DNA from: an uncultured Oceanospirillaceae bacterium
GTDB lineage: Bacteria > Pseudomonadota > Gammaproteobacteria > Pseudomonadales > Balneatricaceae
Length of the DNA stretch: 64,000 nt
Assembly (NCBI GenBank): GCA_937136055.1
Contig: CAKZOD010000005.1
Coordinates: forward strand, 1 to 64,000
Direction of reading: 5' to 3'
Numbering within the stretch: position 1 is the stretch's first letter; each line of letters begins with the position of its first letter. Shown piece after piece: positions 20,009 through 29,597 of this stretch. The position numbers and the translations under genes were made by a program. Below the pieces are notes generated by a model, which ran no database searches, had not been told where the DNA came from, and worked only from the letters and a program-made list of their open reading frames with translations.

Positions 20009-21727
20009 ATGCGCGCCAGCAATTTTTTAATATCAACATTGAAAGAAACCCCTTCTGATGCGGAAGTCATCAGCCATCAACTTATGCTTAGAGCAGGCAT
20101 GATTAGAAAATCTGCTTCAGGCCTATACTCTTGGCTGCCTCTTGGCCTAAAAGCTGTTCGCAAAGTAGAAAAAATCGTCCGCGAAGAAATGGAACGAGCT
20201 AGCGCACAAGAAGTACTGATGCCCGCTGTACAACCTGCTGAATTATGGGAAGAGTCTGGACGCTGGACAGAATACGGCCCTGAACTTTTGAGACTTCAAG
20301 ATAGACACGGTCGCGATTTCTGCCTAGGCCCAACGCACGAAGAAGTCATCACCGACATCGTTAAGAAGGAATTACGTAGCTACAAACAGCTTCCCGTTAA
20401 TTTTTACCAAATTCAAACCAAATTCAGAGATGAAATACGCCCCCGTTTTGGCGTAATGCGCTCGCGCGAATTCATCATGAAAGATGCTTACTCTTTCCAT
20501 ATAAACGAGGAGTCTTTAAAAGACACTTACCAAGGCATGTTTGATGCTTACGTTCGCATTTTTGACCGTCTAGGACTAGATTACCGTCCTGTAATTGCTG
20601 ACAACGGATCTATCGGCGGCTCTGGCTCACATGAGTTCCACGTTCTAGCATCTTCGGGTGAAGATGACATTGCATTTAGCGACAGCAGCGATTATGCAGC
20701 CAACGTTGAATCAGCAGAAGCCCTTGCACCTGTAGAACCTAGAGCGGCAGCGACACAAGAGCTGTCAATCATCGACACTCCGAACGCAAAAACAATCGCC
20801 GCTTTGGTCGAGCAATTCAACTTGCCTATCGAAAAGACAGTAAAAACCCTCATTGTAGAAGCAAGCGAAGAGAGCGACTCAACGCTGATTGCGCTAATGG
20901 TTCGCGGCGATCACGACCTTAACGAAATCAAAGCAGAAAACCTTCCCCAAGTAAAAAGCCCTCTTACCTTTGCAACCGATGAACAACTGAAAGACAACAT
21001 CGGCGCCAGCGCAGGCTCTTTAGGACCTATAAACCTCAAGATGCCAATTCTTATCGACAGAAGCGTTGCCCAGATGTCTGATTTCAGCGCAGGTGCAAAT
21101 ATTGATGACAAACACTATATCGGCATCAACTGGGAAAGAGACTTACCCCTTGCAGAAATAGCTGACTTAAGAAACGTACAAGAAGGTGACCCAAGCCCAT
21201 GCGGCAACGGCAGCCTTATTATCAAGCGCGGCATTGAAGTTGGGCACGTTTTTCAGCTTGGCTTAAAGTACTCTCAAGCGATGAACGCCTCAGTTCTTGA
21301 TGAAAACGGCAAAGCCAAAAACATGCACATGGGATGCTACGGCATTGGCATCACGCGTGTTGTTGCTGCAGCTATTGAACAAAACTTTGATGACAACGGA
21401 ATTATTTGGCCAAGTAGCTTAGCACCTTTCCAAGTAGCGCTAGTGCCTCTCAATTACGACAAATCAGAGCAAGTCAAAGAAACAACTGACAAACTATACC
21501 AAGAGCTACTTTCAGCAGGCGTTGAAGTATTCCTTGATGACCGAAATGAGCGCCCAGGTGTTAAGTTTGCCGACATGGAACTTATCGGCATACCACACCG
21601 CCTCGTTATTTCAGACCGCGGCATTAAAGCAGAAACGTTTGAATACAAAGGACGCACAGACGAGCAAAAGCAAGATATTGCAACACAAGGCGCTAGCGAA
21701 TTCTTAATCGAAAAAATCAAAGGCTAA
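20009..21727 (+). CDS. proS: Prolyl-tRNA synthetase
   Basis: ProS charges tRNA-Pro in the cytoplasm. The 572-residue length is typical of the bacterial form with an inserted editing domain (about residues 230-400, including [16 protein letters not shown]) that removes misacylated alanine. Class II motifs are visible: motif 1 around [15 protein letters not shown], motif 2 around [30 protein letters not shown], motif 3 as [17 protein letters not shown]. The C-terminal anticodon-binding domain follows ([15 protein letters not shown] onward). The next gene begins 5 bp after the stop, so co-transcription is likely. Confidence 0.97.
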   Translation: MRASNFLISTLKETPSDAEVISHQLMLRAGMIRKSASGLYSWLPLGLKAVRKVEKIVREEMERASAQEVLMPAVQPAELWEESGRWTEYGPELLRLQDRHGRDFCLGPTHEEVITDIVKKELRSYKQLPVNFYQIQTKFRDEIRPRFGVMRSREFIMKDAYSFHINEESLKDTYQGMFDAYVRIFDRLGLDYRPVIADNGSIGGSGSHEFHVLASSGEDDIAFSDSSDYAANVESAEALAPVEPRAAATQELSIIDTPNAKTIAALVEQFNLPIEKTVKTLIVEASEESDSTLIALMVRGDHDLNEIKAENLPQVKSPLTFATDEQLKDNIGASAGSLGPINLKMPILIDRSVAQMSDFSAGANIDDKHYIGINWERDLPLAEIADLRNVQEGDPSPCGNGSLIIKRGIEVGHVFQLGLKYSQAMNASVLDENGKAKNMHMGCYGIGITRVVAAAIEQNFDDNGIIWPSSLAPFQVALVPLNYDKSEQVKETTDKLYQELLSAGVEVFLDDRNERPGVKFADMELIGIPHRLVISDRGIKAETFEYKGRTDEQKQDIATQGASEFLIEKIKG

Positions 21728-21731
21728 TTCT

Positions 21732-22307
21732 TTGAAAACGATTTGGCGGGTAGTCCTACCCGCCTTTTTCTTCAGCGTTTGCAGCGTATCCCATGCACAA
21801 ACCCGTGAAGATCTCAGCCCACTTATGCTCAAAACCCTTAAACAGTCTATTGCCCAGTCTTCTAGCTTTGCAGATCGTTTTGACGCTGAAGTTTGGCTTA
21901 TTGATATGTCTGGACGCATAGCCAACCTTGTCGACGATAGACTTGAGCGCATTGAAATACTCAAAGCAGTTCATGCACAAGCCTCTATCAATCAACTACC
22001 GACAGATGTTGTGCTAGGCTTAATTGAAACGGAAAGCCACTTCAATCGCTATGCACTATCCCCTGCTGGCGCTCAAGGACTAATGCAAATAATGCCATTC
22101 TGGAAGCTTGAAATAGGCCGCCCAATGGACAACCTAATCGACATAGAAACCAATATACGCTACGGCTGTACCATCCTTAAAAGCTACTTAAATATTGAAA
22201 AAGGCGATATGAGCAAAGCCTTAGCTCGCTACAATGGCTCAAGAGGCAAAGCAAAGTACCCAAATAAAGTTTTCAAAAACCGTGCAAAGTACATGCTAGA
22301 AGAATAA
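21732..22307 (+). CDS. Lytic transglycosylase, SLT domain, secreted
   Basis: This 191-residue protein starts with TTG, with AAAGG 8 nt upstream, and an N-terminal signal peptide (KTIWRVVLPAFFFSVCSVSHA). The SLT/goose-lysozyme-type domain follows: Glu101 in ETESHFNRYALSPAGAQGLM is the predicted catalytic acid, with the later GRPMDNLIDIETNIRYG and ALARYNGS motifs. Such enzymes cut peptidoglycan to 1,6-anhydromuramoyl products in the periplasm. Its position right after proS suggests shared transcription. The exact Mlt subfamily is not clear from sequence alone. Confidence 0.88.
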   Translation: MKTIWRVVLPAFFFSVCSVSHAQTREDLSPLMLKTLKQSIAQSSSFADRFDAEVWLIDMSGRIANLVDDRLERIEILKAVHAQASINQLPTDVVLGLIETESHFNRYALSPAGAQGLMQIMPFWKLEIGRPMDNLIDIETNIRYGCTILKSYLNIEKGDMSKALARYNGSRGKAKYPNKVFKNRAKYMLEE

Positions 22308-22483
22308 GAGCCGACTCAAACAAACTCCTCCAACCTTTAACCCAACAAGCCATTTACACTAAACAACACTACCGCCATCTTAAACTCATTCTACAACCGC
22401 CTCAAACCCGCCTAAGCATCGACAAAACAGGCAATTTAGCGGTTTATATTCCCTATCCACAAAAGCCTATTTCAGTTTACTAG
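22268..22483 (+). pseudogene. Coding-like reading frame without a start codon, possible gene remnant
   Basis: A 71-codon open frame overlaps the end of the transglycosylase gene in another frame and stops at TAG 22481-22483. It has no ATG, GTG or TTG, yet its second half reads like real protein: TQQAIYTKQHYRHLKLILQ and later SIDKTGNLAVYIPYPQKPI. It may be the degraded 3' end of a lost gene, or chance. No family recognised. Confidence 0.25.
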
Positions 22484-22497
22484 ATATTCAACCAACA

Positions 22498-22530
22498 ATA
22501 CTTGACTAAAATACTTGGTTTACTCATAAT
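22498..22530 (+). promoter_or_regulatory. iscR-suf promoter with overlapping IscR type 1 operator
   Basis: TTGACT (22502-22507), a 17-nt spacer and CATAAT (22525-22530) form a good sigma-70 promoter. The sequence starting ATACTTGACTAAAATACTTG at 22498 matches the left part of the IscR type 1 consensus (ATAsyyGACTrwwwyA) almost perfectly; the right half is weaker. The site covers the -35 box, as in the autorepressed iscR promoter of Escherichia coli. Confidence 0.75.
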
Positions 22531-22561
22531 CACAGCCTTAGTTAACCTTATTGGAAAATCG

Positions 22562-23020
22562 ATGCGCTTAACAACAAAAGGTAGATATGCTGTCACCGCA
22601 ATGCTCGATTTAGCATTGCACACATCAGACGGACCAATTAGCCTCTCCTGCATATCTGAACGCCAAGGGATATCTCTTTCTTATTTAGAACAGCTTTTTT
22701 CAAAACTAAGAAAAGAGCAGCTCGTTAATAGTATTCGCGGCCCAGGCGGCGGCTACCAGTTAAACAGAGAAACCTGCAATATTAATGTTGCACAGATTAT
22801 TGATGCGGTAAATGAATCAATAGATGCAACAAGTTGCGGCGGCACTGGCGACTGCCAAGATGGTGATTTTTGCTTAACCCACCATCTGTGGACAGACCTA
22901 AGCACTCAAATACACAAATTCTTGAGTGATATCAGCCTGGCGCAGCTTGTGGAACGCAAAGATATTGCACTTATATCGATGCGCCAAAGCGATGTACAAA
23001 ACCTCAGTTTAGAACACTGA
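22562..23020 (+). CDS. iscR: Fe-S cluster-sensing transcription regulator IscR
   Basis: IscR is an Rrf2-family regulator that represses Fe-S assembly genes when it carries a [2Fe-2S] cluster. The ATG at 22562 gives [20 protein letters not shown], the standard start; the in-frame upstream extension from 22502 lies inside the promoter and is rejected. The winged-helix DNA-binding region ([28 protein letters not shown]) is followed by Cys92, Cys98, Cys104 and His107, all at Escherichia coli IscR positions. It heads the suf genes rather than an isc operon, so feedback control of suf is likely. Confidence 0.95.
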   Translation: MRLTTKGRYAVTAMLDLALHTSDGPISLSCISERQGISLSYLEQLFSKLRKEQLVNSIRGPGGGYQLNRETCNINVAQIIDAVNESIDATSCGGTGDCQDGDFCLTHHLWTDLSTQIHKFLSDISLAQLVERKDIALISMRQSDVQNLSLEH

Positions 23021-23207
23021 AAAAAACGTTAACTTCTGCATAGCAACCAACTTAAGCTTGATTAAGAGCATCTTCCTATAGGTAATTTATATAGAAGGAT
23101 TGATAGCTATGTTAGTAATTGAATATGACTTTTTACTTTTATAAAGGCAAGCCCAAGAACTCGCCGAAAAAGTAATGAACCTTGTATTATTGAATGAGCA
23201 ATAGCAA

Positions 23208-24644
23208 ATGACTGATCAATTAGATGAGGCACTATCTAGAGAATATGAAGCTGGATTTGTCTCAGATGTAGAATCTCGTACTTTCGATCCCGGTATCGAT
23301 GAATCTGTTATACGACGCATTTCTGCGATGAAAGAAGAGCCCGAGTGGATGCTCGACTGGCGCTTAAAAGCATTTGAGATGTGGAAAACAATGCCAGAAC
23401 CTGACTGGGCACACATTGATTACGCTGACATAGATTTCCAAGCAATCTCTTATTATAGCGCCCCTAAGAGCATGGATGATCGACCAAAATCCCTTGATGA
23501 AGTTGATCCTGAGCTATTACGCACCTATGAAAAGCTAGGCATTCCCTTAGTTGAGCAACAACAACTCGCCGGCATCGCCGTAGATGTTGTATTTGACTCT
23601 GTCTCAGTAGTAACTACTTTTCGCGAGAAGCTAAAAGAAAAAGGCGTTATCTTCTGCCCTATTTCTGATGCGATCAAAGAATACCCTGAGCTTGTTCAAA
23701 AATATCTAGGCACAGTCGTTTCACAAAAAGACAACTTTTTTGCTGCTTTAAACTGCGCAGTATTTACCGACGGTTCTTTTGTTTATATCCCTAAAGGCAC
23801 TCGCTGCCCAATGGAGCTTTCGACATATTTTAGAATTAATGAGCTCAATACCGGCCAATTTGAGCGCACATTGATTATCGCAGACGAGGGTAGCTATGTA
23901 AGCTATCTAGAGGGCTGTACAGCACCCCAGCGTGATGAAAACCAATTACACGCCGCGGTTGTTGAACTTGTCTGCTTAGACAATGCAGAGATTAAATACT
24001 CAACAGTTCAAAACTGGTACCCAGGCGATGAAAACGGTGTAGGCGGTATTTACAACTTCGTAACTAAGCGCGGTATCTGTCATGACAACGCCAAAATCTC
24101 TTGGACACAAGTTGAAACAGGCTCTGCTGTCACTTGGAAATACCCAAGCTGCGTACTGAAAGGCGACAACAGTGTTGGCGAATTTTACTCTGTTGCCCTA
24201 ACCCGAGGCGCACAACAAGCAGACACCGGCACCAAAATGATTCATTTGGGTAAGAACACCAAATCGACCATCATTTCCAAGGGCATTTCAGCAGGTAAAA
24301 GCAATAACAGTTACCGTGGCTTAGTACACATGGGCAAAGGCTCTAGCGGTGCTCGTAACTTTACCCAATGTGATTCTTTGCTAATTGGCGATAAGTGCGG
24401 CGCACACACCTTCCCTTATGTTGAAAGTCGCAACCCAACAGCGATTGTTGAGCATGAAGCGACTACTTCAAAAGTCAGCGATGATCAGATGTTTTTATGT
24501 CAACAACGCGGTTTAGATCCAGAAAAGGCAGTTTCCATGATTGTAAATGGATTCTGTAAAGAAGTATTTAAAGAGTTACCTATGGAGTTTGCCGTAGAAG
24601 CCGGCAAGTTATTAGAAATAAGCCTAGAAGGCTCTGTTGGATAA
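23208..24644 (+). CDS. sufB: Fe-S cluster scaffold component SufB
   Basis: SufB is the core of the SufBC2D scaffold complex, where sulfur and iron are assembled into clusters in the cytoplasm. The 478-residue length and conserved blocks ([76 protein letters not shown]) leave little doubt. The beta-helix core with His/Cys residues for cluster binding occupies the C-terminal half. It is the first structural gene after iscR, 187 bp downstream, in a gap where I saw no separate promoter. Confidence 0.97.
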   Translation: MTDQLDEALSREYEAGFVSDVESRTFDPGIDESVIRRISAMKEEPEWMLDWRLKAFEMWKTMPEPDWAHIDYADIDFQAISYYSAPKSMDDRPKSLDEVDPELLRTYEKLGIPLVEQQQLAGIAVDVVFDSVSVVTTFREKLKEKGVIFCPISDAIKEYPELVQKYLGTVVSQKDNFFAALNCAVFTDGSFVYIPKGTRCPMELSTYFRINELNTGQFERTLIIADEGSYVSYLEGCTAPQRDENQLHAAVVELVCLDNAEIKYSTVQNWYPGDENGVGGIYNFVTKRGICHDNAKISWTQVETGSAVTWKYPSCVLKGDNSVGEFYSVALTRGAQQADTGTKMIHLGKNTKSTIISKGISAGKSNNSYRGLVHMGKGSSGARNFTQCDSLLIGDKCGAHTFPYVESRNPTAIVEHEATTSKVSDDQMFLCQQRGLDPEKAVSMIVNGFCKEVFKELPMEFAVEAGKLLEISLEGSVG

Positions 24645-24702
24645 CCACTTACTTGCTCACCTTATTTGAGCACTTATAGGTAATGATTTTAGGAATTTAT
24701 AG

Positions 24703-25473
24703 ATGTTAAAAATTAACGATTTACACGCTCGCGTTGCACAAAACGATATTATTAAAGGCCTTAACTTAGAAATAAACGCAGGTGAAGTTCACGCTATCAT
24801 GGGCCCAAATGGCGCGGGTAAAAGTACATTAAGCTATTCACTTGCAGGTCGCGATAACTACGAAGTTACTTCGGGAACTGCTACTCTTGACGGTAAAGAC
24901 TTACTGGATTTAGAAGTAGAAGAACGCGCAGCAGCAGGACTCTTCCTTGCTTTCCAATACCCGGTTGAAATCGCCGGTGTTAGCAATATGGAATTTATGA
25001 AAGCGGCTGTTGATGCACAGCGCGCCGCTCGCGATCAAGAAGCACTGAGTTCTTCTGAATTTTTAAAACGTGCAAAAGCTGCTTGTAAGCAAGTTAATCT
25101 ACCACTTAACTTCCTCAAACGCGGTGTTAACGAAGGTTTCTCTGGCGGCGAGAAAAAGCGTAACGAAATCATGCAAATGATTCTTCTAGAACCAAAAATC
25201 AGCATTCTTGATGAATCTGATTCAGGTCTAGATATCGATGCTCTTAAAATTGTGGCCGAAGGCATTAACAGCCAACGCGACGGCGAGCGCTCGTTTTTAG
25301 TGATCACCCACTACCAACGCCTGCTTGATTACATAAAACCTGATTTTGTACATGTATTAGCAGAAGGTAAAATTGTTAAAAGCGGCGGTCCTGAACTGGC
25401 TCTTGAACTTGAATCACAGGGCTATGCGTGGCTGGAATCTTACGATCGCACTGCTCAGGATGGCGAACAATGA
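24703..25473 (+). CDS. sufC: Fe-S assembly ATPase SufC
   Basis: SufC is the ABC-type ATPase of the SufBC2D complex; its ATP-driven dimerisation opens SufB-SufD for cluster assembly. The 256 residues contain Walker A GPNGAGKST (34-42), the signature region GFSGGEKKRNEI, Walker B ISILDESDSGLD and the switch histidine in VITHYQRLL. An AGGA ribosome site lies 8 nt before the ATG. The stop overlaps the sufD start (ATGA at 25470-25473), so translation of the two is probably coupled. Confidence 0.97.
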   Translation: MLKINDLHARVAQNDIIKGLNLEINAGEVHAIMGPNGAGKSTLSYSLAGRDNYEVTSGTATLDGKDLLDLEVEERAAAGLFLAFQYPVEIAGVSNMEFMKAAVDAQRAARDQEALSSSEFLKRAKAACKQVNLPLNFLKRGVNEGFSGGEKKRNEIMQMILLEPKISILDESDSGLDIDALKIVAEGINSQRDGERSFLVITHYQRLLDYIKPDFVHVLAEGKIVKSGGPELALELESQGYAWLESYDRTAQDGEQ

Positions 25474-26714
25474 GCAGTTGGTTAGCGCAGGCCATTGATA
25501 GCGCTGAGAAAATAGAAGATTGGCTGTCTCCAAAGCGTGCTATTTCGTTAGCAAAACTAAAAGAAACACCTTGGCCTGGTCGTAAAACTGAGGCTTGGAA
25601 ATACACGCCTATTAATGCGATTGAGCGCGCACAGTTAAGCGAAAAAACGGGTACCGCCGCTAAAGCCTCTGAAATTGATAATTTAAACAGCATTGACTTA
25701 GTCTTTGTTGACGGCCTTTTTAGTGAAGAAGCCTCAACTAGCGAGCTTCCTGAAGGGCTCACAATTTCTAGCTTGCAACACGCACAGAGCTGGGCACTTG
25801 AAAGTTTCAACCAAACAAAGCCTTCAAAACACTTTTTTGGTTTAGTTAATGATGTATTAGCGACACAAGGCTGCATTATTGATGTTGCTGCTAACACAAC
25901 CATTGAGCAGCCTATTCGAATCACCAATAGCTTCAGCGAGGGGGCTCAAGCCCATACTCGTGCTATTGTACGCATCGGCGAAAGCTCAAAACTGACCGTT
26001 ATTGAACAGCTTGAAGGTGATTTAGCAAGTTTAAACACCTTTTTTGCGGAATATCAAATCAGCGAAAAAGCTCACCTTGAACACTATCGCCTTGCACTTC
26101 AATCAGGAAAGGCACTGAGCGTAGGCGGCTGCCACTTTAACCTCAACCAAGCTTCTACACTAGATAGTAGTTTGATTGGTTATGGAAGCCAGCTATCTCG
26201 AGTTGATATGGATGTCATCCATAGTGCAGAGCACAGCAACGCCAAATTAAACGTGATCTATTTACTTGATGGTAAAGAGCTGTTTGATTTACACAGCGCA
26301 ATTGAACACACCAAACCTAATGGTGTTAGCGAGCAAAATGTGCGCTGTATTGCAGCGGATCGTGCGAACGCTATTTTCAATGGTCGAATTCATATCCACC
26401 GCGATGCTCAAAAGATATTGGCACAAATGAACAACCGTAATTTGCTGATGTCGCCAAACGCTCAAATTAACACCAAGCCTGAGCTCGAAATTTACGCGGA
26501 TGATGTACGCTGCGCTCACGGTGCTACAATTGCCGAGATCGATGAAGAGGCAATGTTTTACCTGCAATCTCGCGGTGTGAGCCGTAGTGAAGCGCAAATC
26601 ATGCTGAGTTTTGCTTTTATAAACGAGCTGGTTGACCAAATGAAAAACGATGCCGTTGCTCAATGGTTACGCCCAATGCTACGTGAACGCTTTGCTCAAA
26701 TGGAGATCCGCTAA
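25470..26714 (+). CDS. sufD: Fe-S assembly protein SufD
   Basis: SufD pairs with SufB in the SufBC2D scaffold and is needed for iron entry. I place the start at the ATG overlapping the sufC stop (25470), giving 414 residues; the longer frame from 25428 would run 14 codons into sufC without a ribosome site. The SUF core domain is visible toward the C-terminus (HAEHSNAKLNVIYLLDG, RIHIHRDAQKILAQMNNRNL, DDVRCAHGATIAEIDEEAMF, with the conserved Cys-Ala-His-Gly). The N-terminal region starts with PWPGRKTEAWKYTPI, typical of SufD. Confidence 0.96.
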   Translation: MSSWLAQAIDSAEKIEDWLSPKRAISLAKLKETPWPGRKTEAWKYTPINAIERAQLSEKTGTAAKASEIDNLNSIDLVFVDGLFSEEASTSELPEGLTISSLQHAQSWALESFNQTKPSKHFFGLVNDVLATQGCIIDVAANTTIEQPIRITNSFSEGAQAHTRAIVRIGESSKLTVIEQLEGDLASLNTFFAEYQISEKAHLEHYRLALQSGKALSVGGCHFNLNQASTLDSSLIGYGSQLSRVDMDVIHSAEHSNAKLNVIYLLDGKELFDLHSAIEHTKPNGVSEQNVRCIAADRANAIFNGRIHIHRDAQKILAQMNNRNLLMSPNAQINTKPELEIYADDVRCAHGATIAEIDEEAMFYLQSRGVSRSEAQIMLSFAFINELVDQMKNDAVAQWLRPMLRERFAQMEIR

Positions 26715-26716
26715 CA

Positions 26717-27940
26717 ATGGCATTTGATGTTAATGAAATTCGTACAGAGTTTCCTATTCTTAACCGTCAAGTTCATAACAACCCTCTCGTCTACTTGGAC
26801 AATGCAGCGACAACGCAAAAACCCCAAGTAGTGATAGATGCGATTGTTGATTACTACACTAATTACAATTCCAATGTGCATCGTGGCGCCCATCAATTGG
26901 CCGACGAAGCAACGCGAAAGTTCGAAGCTGCACGAGACAGTGTCGCCAATTTTATCAACGCCTCTTCACGCTGTGAAGTTATTTGGAGTGCAGGTACCAC
27001 CGAGTCTATTAACATCGTAGCCAATGGTATCGCCAAACTGTTAAAGGCTGGTGACGAAGTTCTCGTTACTGAGATGGAACACCATGCAAATTTAGTAACG
27101 TGGCAACAAGCCTGTTTAGCCAGTGGAGCAACTCTTGTTGTTGCGCCAATTAGTGATAAGGGCGAGCTGGATCTTGAGGCCTATTACGCATTGCTAAACA
27201 CACACACACGCTTAGCCGCTATCCCCCATGCCTCAAACGCACTAGGAAGTGTTAACCCCATACAAGCAATGACAGCCAGAATCAAATCAATTAGCTCTGA
27301 TGCGTTAGTTATGATAGATGGCGCTCAGGGTATCGCGCACTGTGATGTTGACGTTCAAGCTATCGGTTGTGATTTTTATGCCTTTTCTAGTCACAAATTT
27401 TATGGACCAACGGGCATCGGTGTTCTGTGGGGCAAAGAGCAGCTTTTAGCTGACTGGCCCGTTTGGCAAACCGGTGGAGAAATGATAGCGGAGGTCAGCT
27501 ATCAAAGCGCTAAGTGGAACACTCTTCCTTACCGCTTAGAAGCAGGCACACCCAACATCGCCGATGTAATTGGCTTTGGCGCTGCTGTAGAGTGGTTCCA
27601 GCAGCTTGATAAACAAGCGGTACTTGCTCATGAACTCTCTGTATTAAATTGCGCCACTCAAATGGCCGAGTCCTTTGACGGATTAGAAATCATAGGCAGC
27701 GCACAACACAAAGTACCTGTTTTGAGCTTTGTAATGCAACAAGGTCATCCTGCGGATATTGGTTTTATATTAGATCGCCAAGGTGTCGCTATTCGAACAG
27801 GCCACCACTGTGCAGAGCCTTTGATGAACCGCTTGAATATACCGGGGACTGCCCGTGCATCCTTTGCCATTTACAATACGGTAAATGAAGTCGAAAGATT
27901 ATTTGAAGCCCTAGAAAAAGCGAAAAAGATGCTCGCTTAA
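26717..27940 (+). CDS. sufS: Cysteine desulfurase SufS
   Basis: SufS is a PLP enzyme that takes sulfur from cysteine and hands it to SufE. The 407-residue protein has LDNAATTQKP near the N-terminus, the PLP lysine Lys227 in FSSHKFYGPTG, and the persulfide-carrying Cys365 in RTGHHCAEPLM, close to the Escherichia coli residues (226 and 364). This is a group II desulfurase, which needs an acceptor protein; sufE is present at the end of the operon. The start lies 2 bp after the sufD stop. Confidence 0.97.
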   Translation: MAFDVNEIRTEFPILNRQVHNNPLVYLDNAATTQKPQVVIDAIVDYYTNYNSNVHRGAHQLADEATRKFEAARDSVANFINASSRCEVIWSAGTTESINIVANGIAKLLKAGDEVLVTEMEHHANLVTWQQACLASGATLVVAPISDKGELDLEAYYALLNTHTRLAAIPHASNALGSVNPIQAMTARIKSISSDALVMIDGAQGIAHCDVDVQAIGCDFYAFSSHKFYGPTGIGVLWGKEQLLADWPVWQTGGEMIAEVSYQSAKWNTLPYRLEAGTPNIADVIGFGAAVEWFQQLDKQAVLAHELSVLNCATQMAESFDGLEIIGSAQHKVPVLSFVMQQGHPADIGFILDRQGVAIRTGHHCAEPLMNRLNIPGTARASFAIYNTVNEVERLFEALEKAKKMLA

Positions 27941-27955
27941 GCACTGGAGAAAACA

Positions 27956-28309
27956 ATGTCCATCGAAAGCTATGATCCTAATCAAGTCAATATCACTGTT
28001 ACAGACAAAGCGCTGGCACATTTTGACAAGAAGCTCGCGACGAACGCTGGGAACCTAATCCGCTTGAGTATTAAAAAGAGCGGCTGCACTGGCTATGCCT
28101 ATGTCCTCGATTACGTTGAGCAAGCTGAGCAAGAAGACCAACTATTAGTACTTAATGACAGAGTCAAACTTGCCATTTCCAATAAAGCAGTAGCCATCGC
28201 ACAAGGCACAGAGATAGACTACGTGCTTGAAGGCGTTAACCGTGTTATCAAATACAATAACCCGAATGTTATTGCTGAGTGCGGTTGCGGCGAAAGCTTC
28301 ACCGTTTAA
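27956..28309 (+). CDS. sufA: A-type Fe-S carrier protein SufA
   Basis: A-type carriers move clusters from the scaffold to target proteins. The 117 residues hold the three ligand cysteines, Cys44 (KSGCTGYAY), Cys109 and Cys111 (ECGCGESF). GGAG lies 7 nt before the ATG. SufA, IscA and ErpA are hard to separate by motif; the name follows the operon position, right after sufS. A structured 92-bp gap separates it from sufT. Confidence 0.9.
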   Translation: MSIESYDPNQVNITVTDKALAHFDKKLATNAGNLIRLSIKKSGCTGYAYVLDYVEQAEQEDQLLVLNDRVKLAISNKAVAIAQGTEIDYVLEGVNRVIKYNNPNVIAECGCGESFTV

Positions 28310-28320
28310 CCTCTTCCAGC

Positions 28321-28366
28321 AGCGCAATCTTCTTGATTTTCTACAAGATACGCCTATGATTGCGCT
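28321..28366 (+). other. Inverted repeat between sufA and sufT
   Basis: AGCGCAATC (28321-28329) and GATTGCGCT (28358-28366) are perfect 9-bp complements around a 28-nt interval that contains a smaller TCTTG/CAAGA hairpin. There is no T-run behind it, so it is not a standard terminator. It may tune expression of sufT and sufE relative to sufBCDSA by RNA processing or partial termination. Confidence 0.45.
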
Positions 28367-28401
28367 ATATTCTCACCTCTACTAAAGCAAAGAAGATAGC
28401 T

Positions 28402-28935
28402 ATGCAACAAAACACCGTGGTTACGCAACGTGAGTGCCCTGCTCGCCGTGTCCCTTCTGGCCAATTAACAAGTATTCCCGCCGGACAATTTATAAATATC
28501 AAGCAAGACCTCGGTGGCAATTACACGATAACTTGGCAAGGCAATATGCTACGTATTGATGGTACGGATGCTGGAGCTATTGGTAGAGAGCCTGAAGTCA
28601 TTAGCTTTAGCGAAAATAACTCTGATCAAATTGACACAGAACAAGTGTGGCAAGCAATTCGAAGCGTTTTTGACCCTGAAATCCCCGTCAATCTTGTAGA
28701 TCTCGGGCTAATTTATGCTGTAGATATTGATCAAGAAAGTAAAACAGCAAATATTACAATGACGCTAACAGCTCCAGGCTGCGGCATGGGCCCTATCTTA
28801 GTCAGTGATGTAGAATACCGTGTCGCTAAAGCACCTAATGTCGAGCATGTAAATGTTGAGCTCGTGTTTGATCCCGCTTGGCATAAAGATATGATGAGCG
28901 AAGAAGCGCAACTAGAAACAGGGTTGTTCTTCTAA
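28402..28935 (+). CDS. sufT: Fe-S maturation factor SufT
   Basis: SufT has a C-terminal DUF59/MIP18-type domain involved in Fe-S protein maturation. With the ATG at 28402 (GAAGA upstream) the protein has 177 residues; the longer frame from 28360 lies within the inverted repeat and is unlikely. The domain is clear: DTEQVWQAIRSVFDPEIPVN, VDLGLIYAVDI and the conserved Cys in LTAPGCGMGPILVSDVE, then VELVFDPAW. The N-terminal ~80 residues match the SufT-specific extension (CPARRVPSG, GNYTITWQGNMLRIDG). Confidence 0.9.
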   Translation: MQQNTVVTQRECPARRVPSGQLTSIPAGQFINIKQDLGGNYTITWQGNMLRIDGTDAGAIGREPEVISFSENNSDQIDTEQVWQAIRSVFDPEIPVNLVDLGLIYAVDIDQESKTANITMTLTAPGCGMGPILVSDVEYRVAKAPNVEHVNVELVFDPAWHKDMMSEEAQLETGLFF

Positions 28936-28997
28936 GCAGTTCATATTTATAACATTTAGCATCACCCTATTTTATATTTAAGACAGAGAGAAGAACC

Positions 28998-29411
28998 ATG
29001 GCCCTGCCAAGTACAGCAGATATTTTAGAAGATTTAGAGTTTTTTGATGACTGGGAAGAGCGCTACAAATACATCATTGATCTAGGCCAAGAGATGCCAA
29101 AAATGGATCCGCAGTTTCACACTCAAGAGCGCCTTGTAAAAGGCTGCCAAAGCAATGTGTGGATCAATGTAACTCCTATTGACGGAAAGCTACAGTTTGA
29201 TGTTGATTCAGACGCTATAATCGTCAGGGGCCTATTAGCATTAGTCATGGCTGCATATAATGACAACACCCCGCAACAAATACTCGATTTCGATATTCAG
29301 CAGTATTTTGAAGCACTTGACCTTGAGCAGCATATCAGCCCTACAAGAGGCAATGGCTTACGCGCTATTGTCAGCAAAATTCGTGATTTTGCAAGTGCAG
29401 CAAGACTGTAA
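28998..29411 (+). CDS. sufE: Cysteine desulfuration protein SufE
   Basis: SufE accepts persulfide sulfur from SufS and delivers it to SufB. The 137 residues include the sulfur-accepting Cys50 in LVKGCQSNVWI, and the family pattern DDWEERYKYIIDLGQEMP. A GAGAGAAG ribosome site precedes the ATG. It is the last gene of the suf cluster, 62 bp after sufT. I saw no clear terminator in the 186 bp after the stop. Confidence 0.95.
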   Translation: MALPSTADILEDLEFFDDWEERYKYIIDLGQEMPKMDPQFHTQERLVKGCQSNVWINVTPIDGKLQFDVDSDAIIVRGLLALVMAAYNDNTPQQILDFDIQQYFEALDLEQHISPTRGNGLRAIVSKIRDFASAARL

Positions 29412-29597
29412 CATCCATTATTTTAGATCTTCACCATCACCTTAAATAGCGAGCATACGCGCTTAACAGGTGGTGGTTTTCACTCAACACCTCCCTTACC
29501 TCCCCGCTAAAAACACTGGATTTTAATCGAGTAAATTCTGCAAAACATCCAAAAAGCGACTATCCTTTTACTATGATTATCAGATAAAAGGGATAAC

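Noticed and set aside
23021..23207. Short frame before sufB reading RQAQELAEKVMNLVLLNEQ
   Set aside because: Only about 20 codons after a stop, no usable start with ribosome site; most likely chance.
25428..25469. Longer sufD start inside sufC
   Set aside because: The ATGA overlap at 25470 is the usual coupled arrangement and gives a normal SufD N-terminus.
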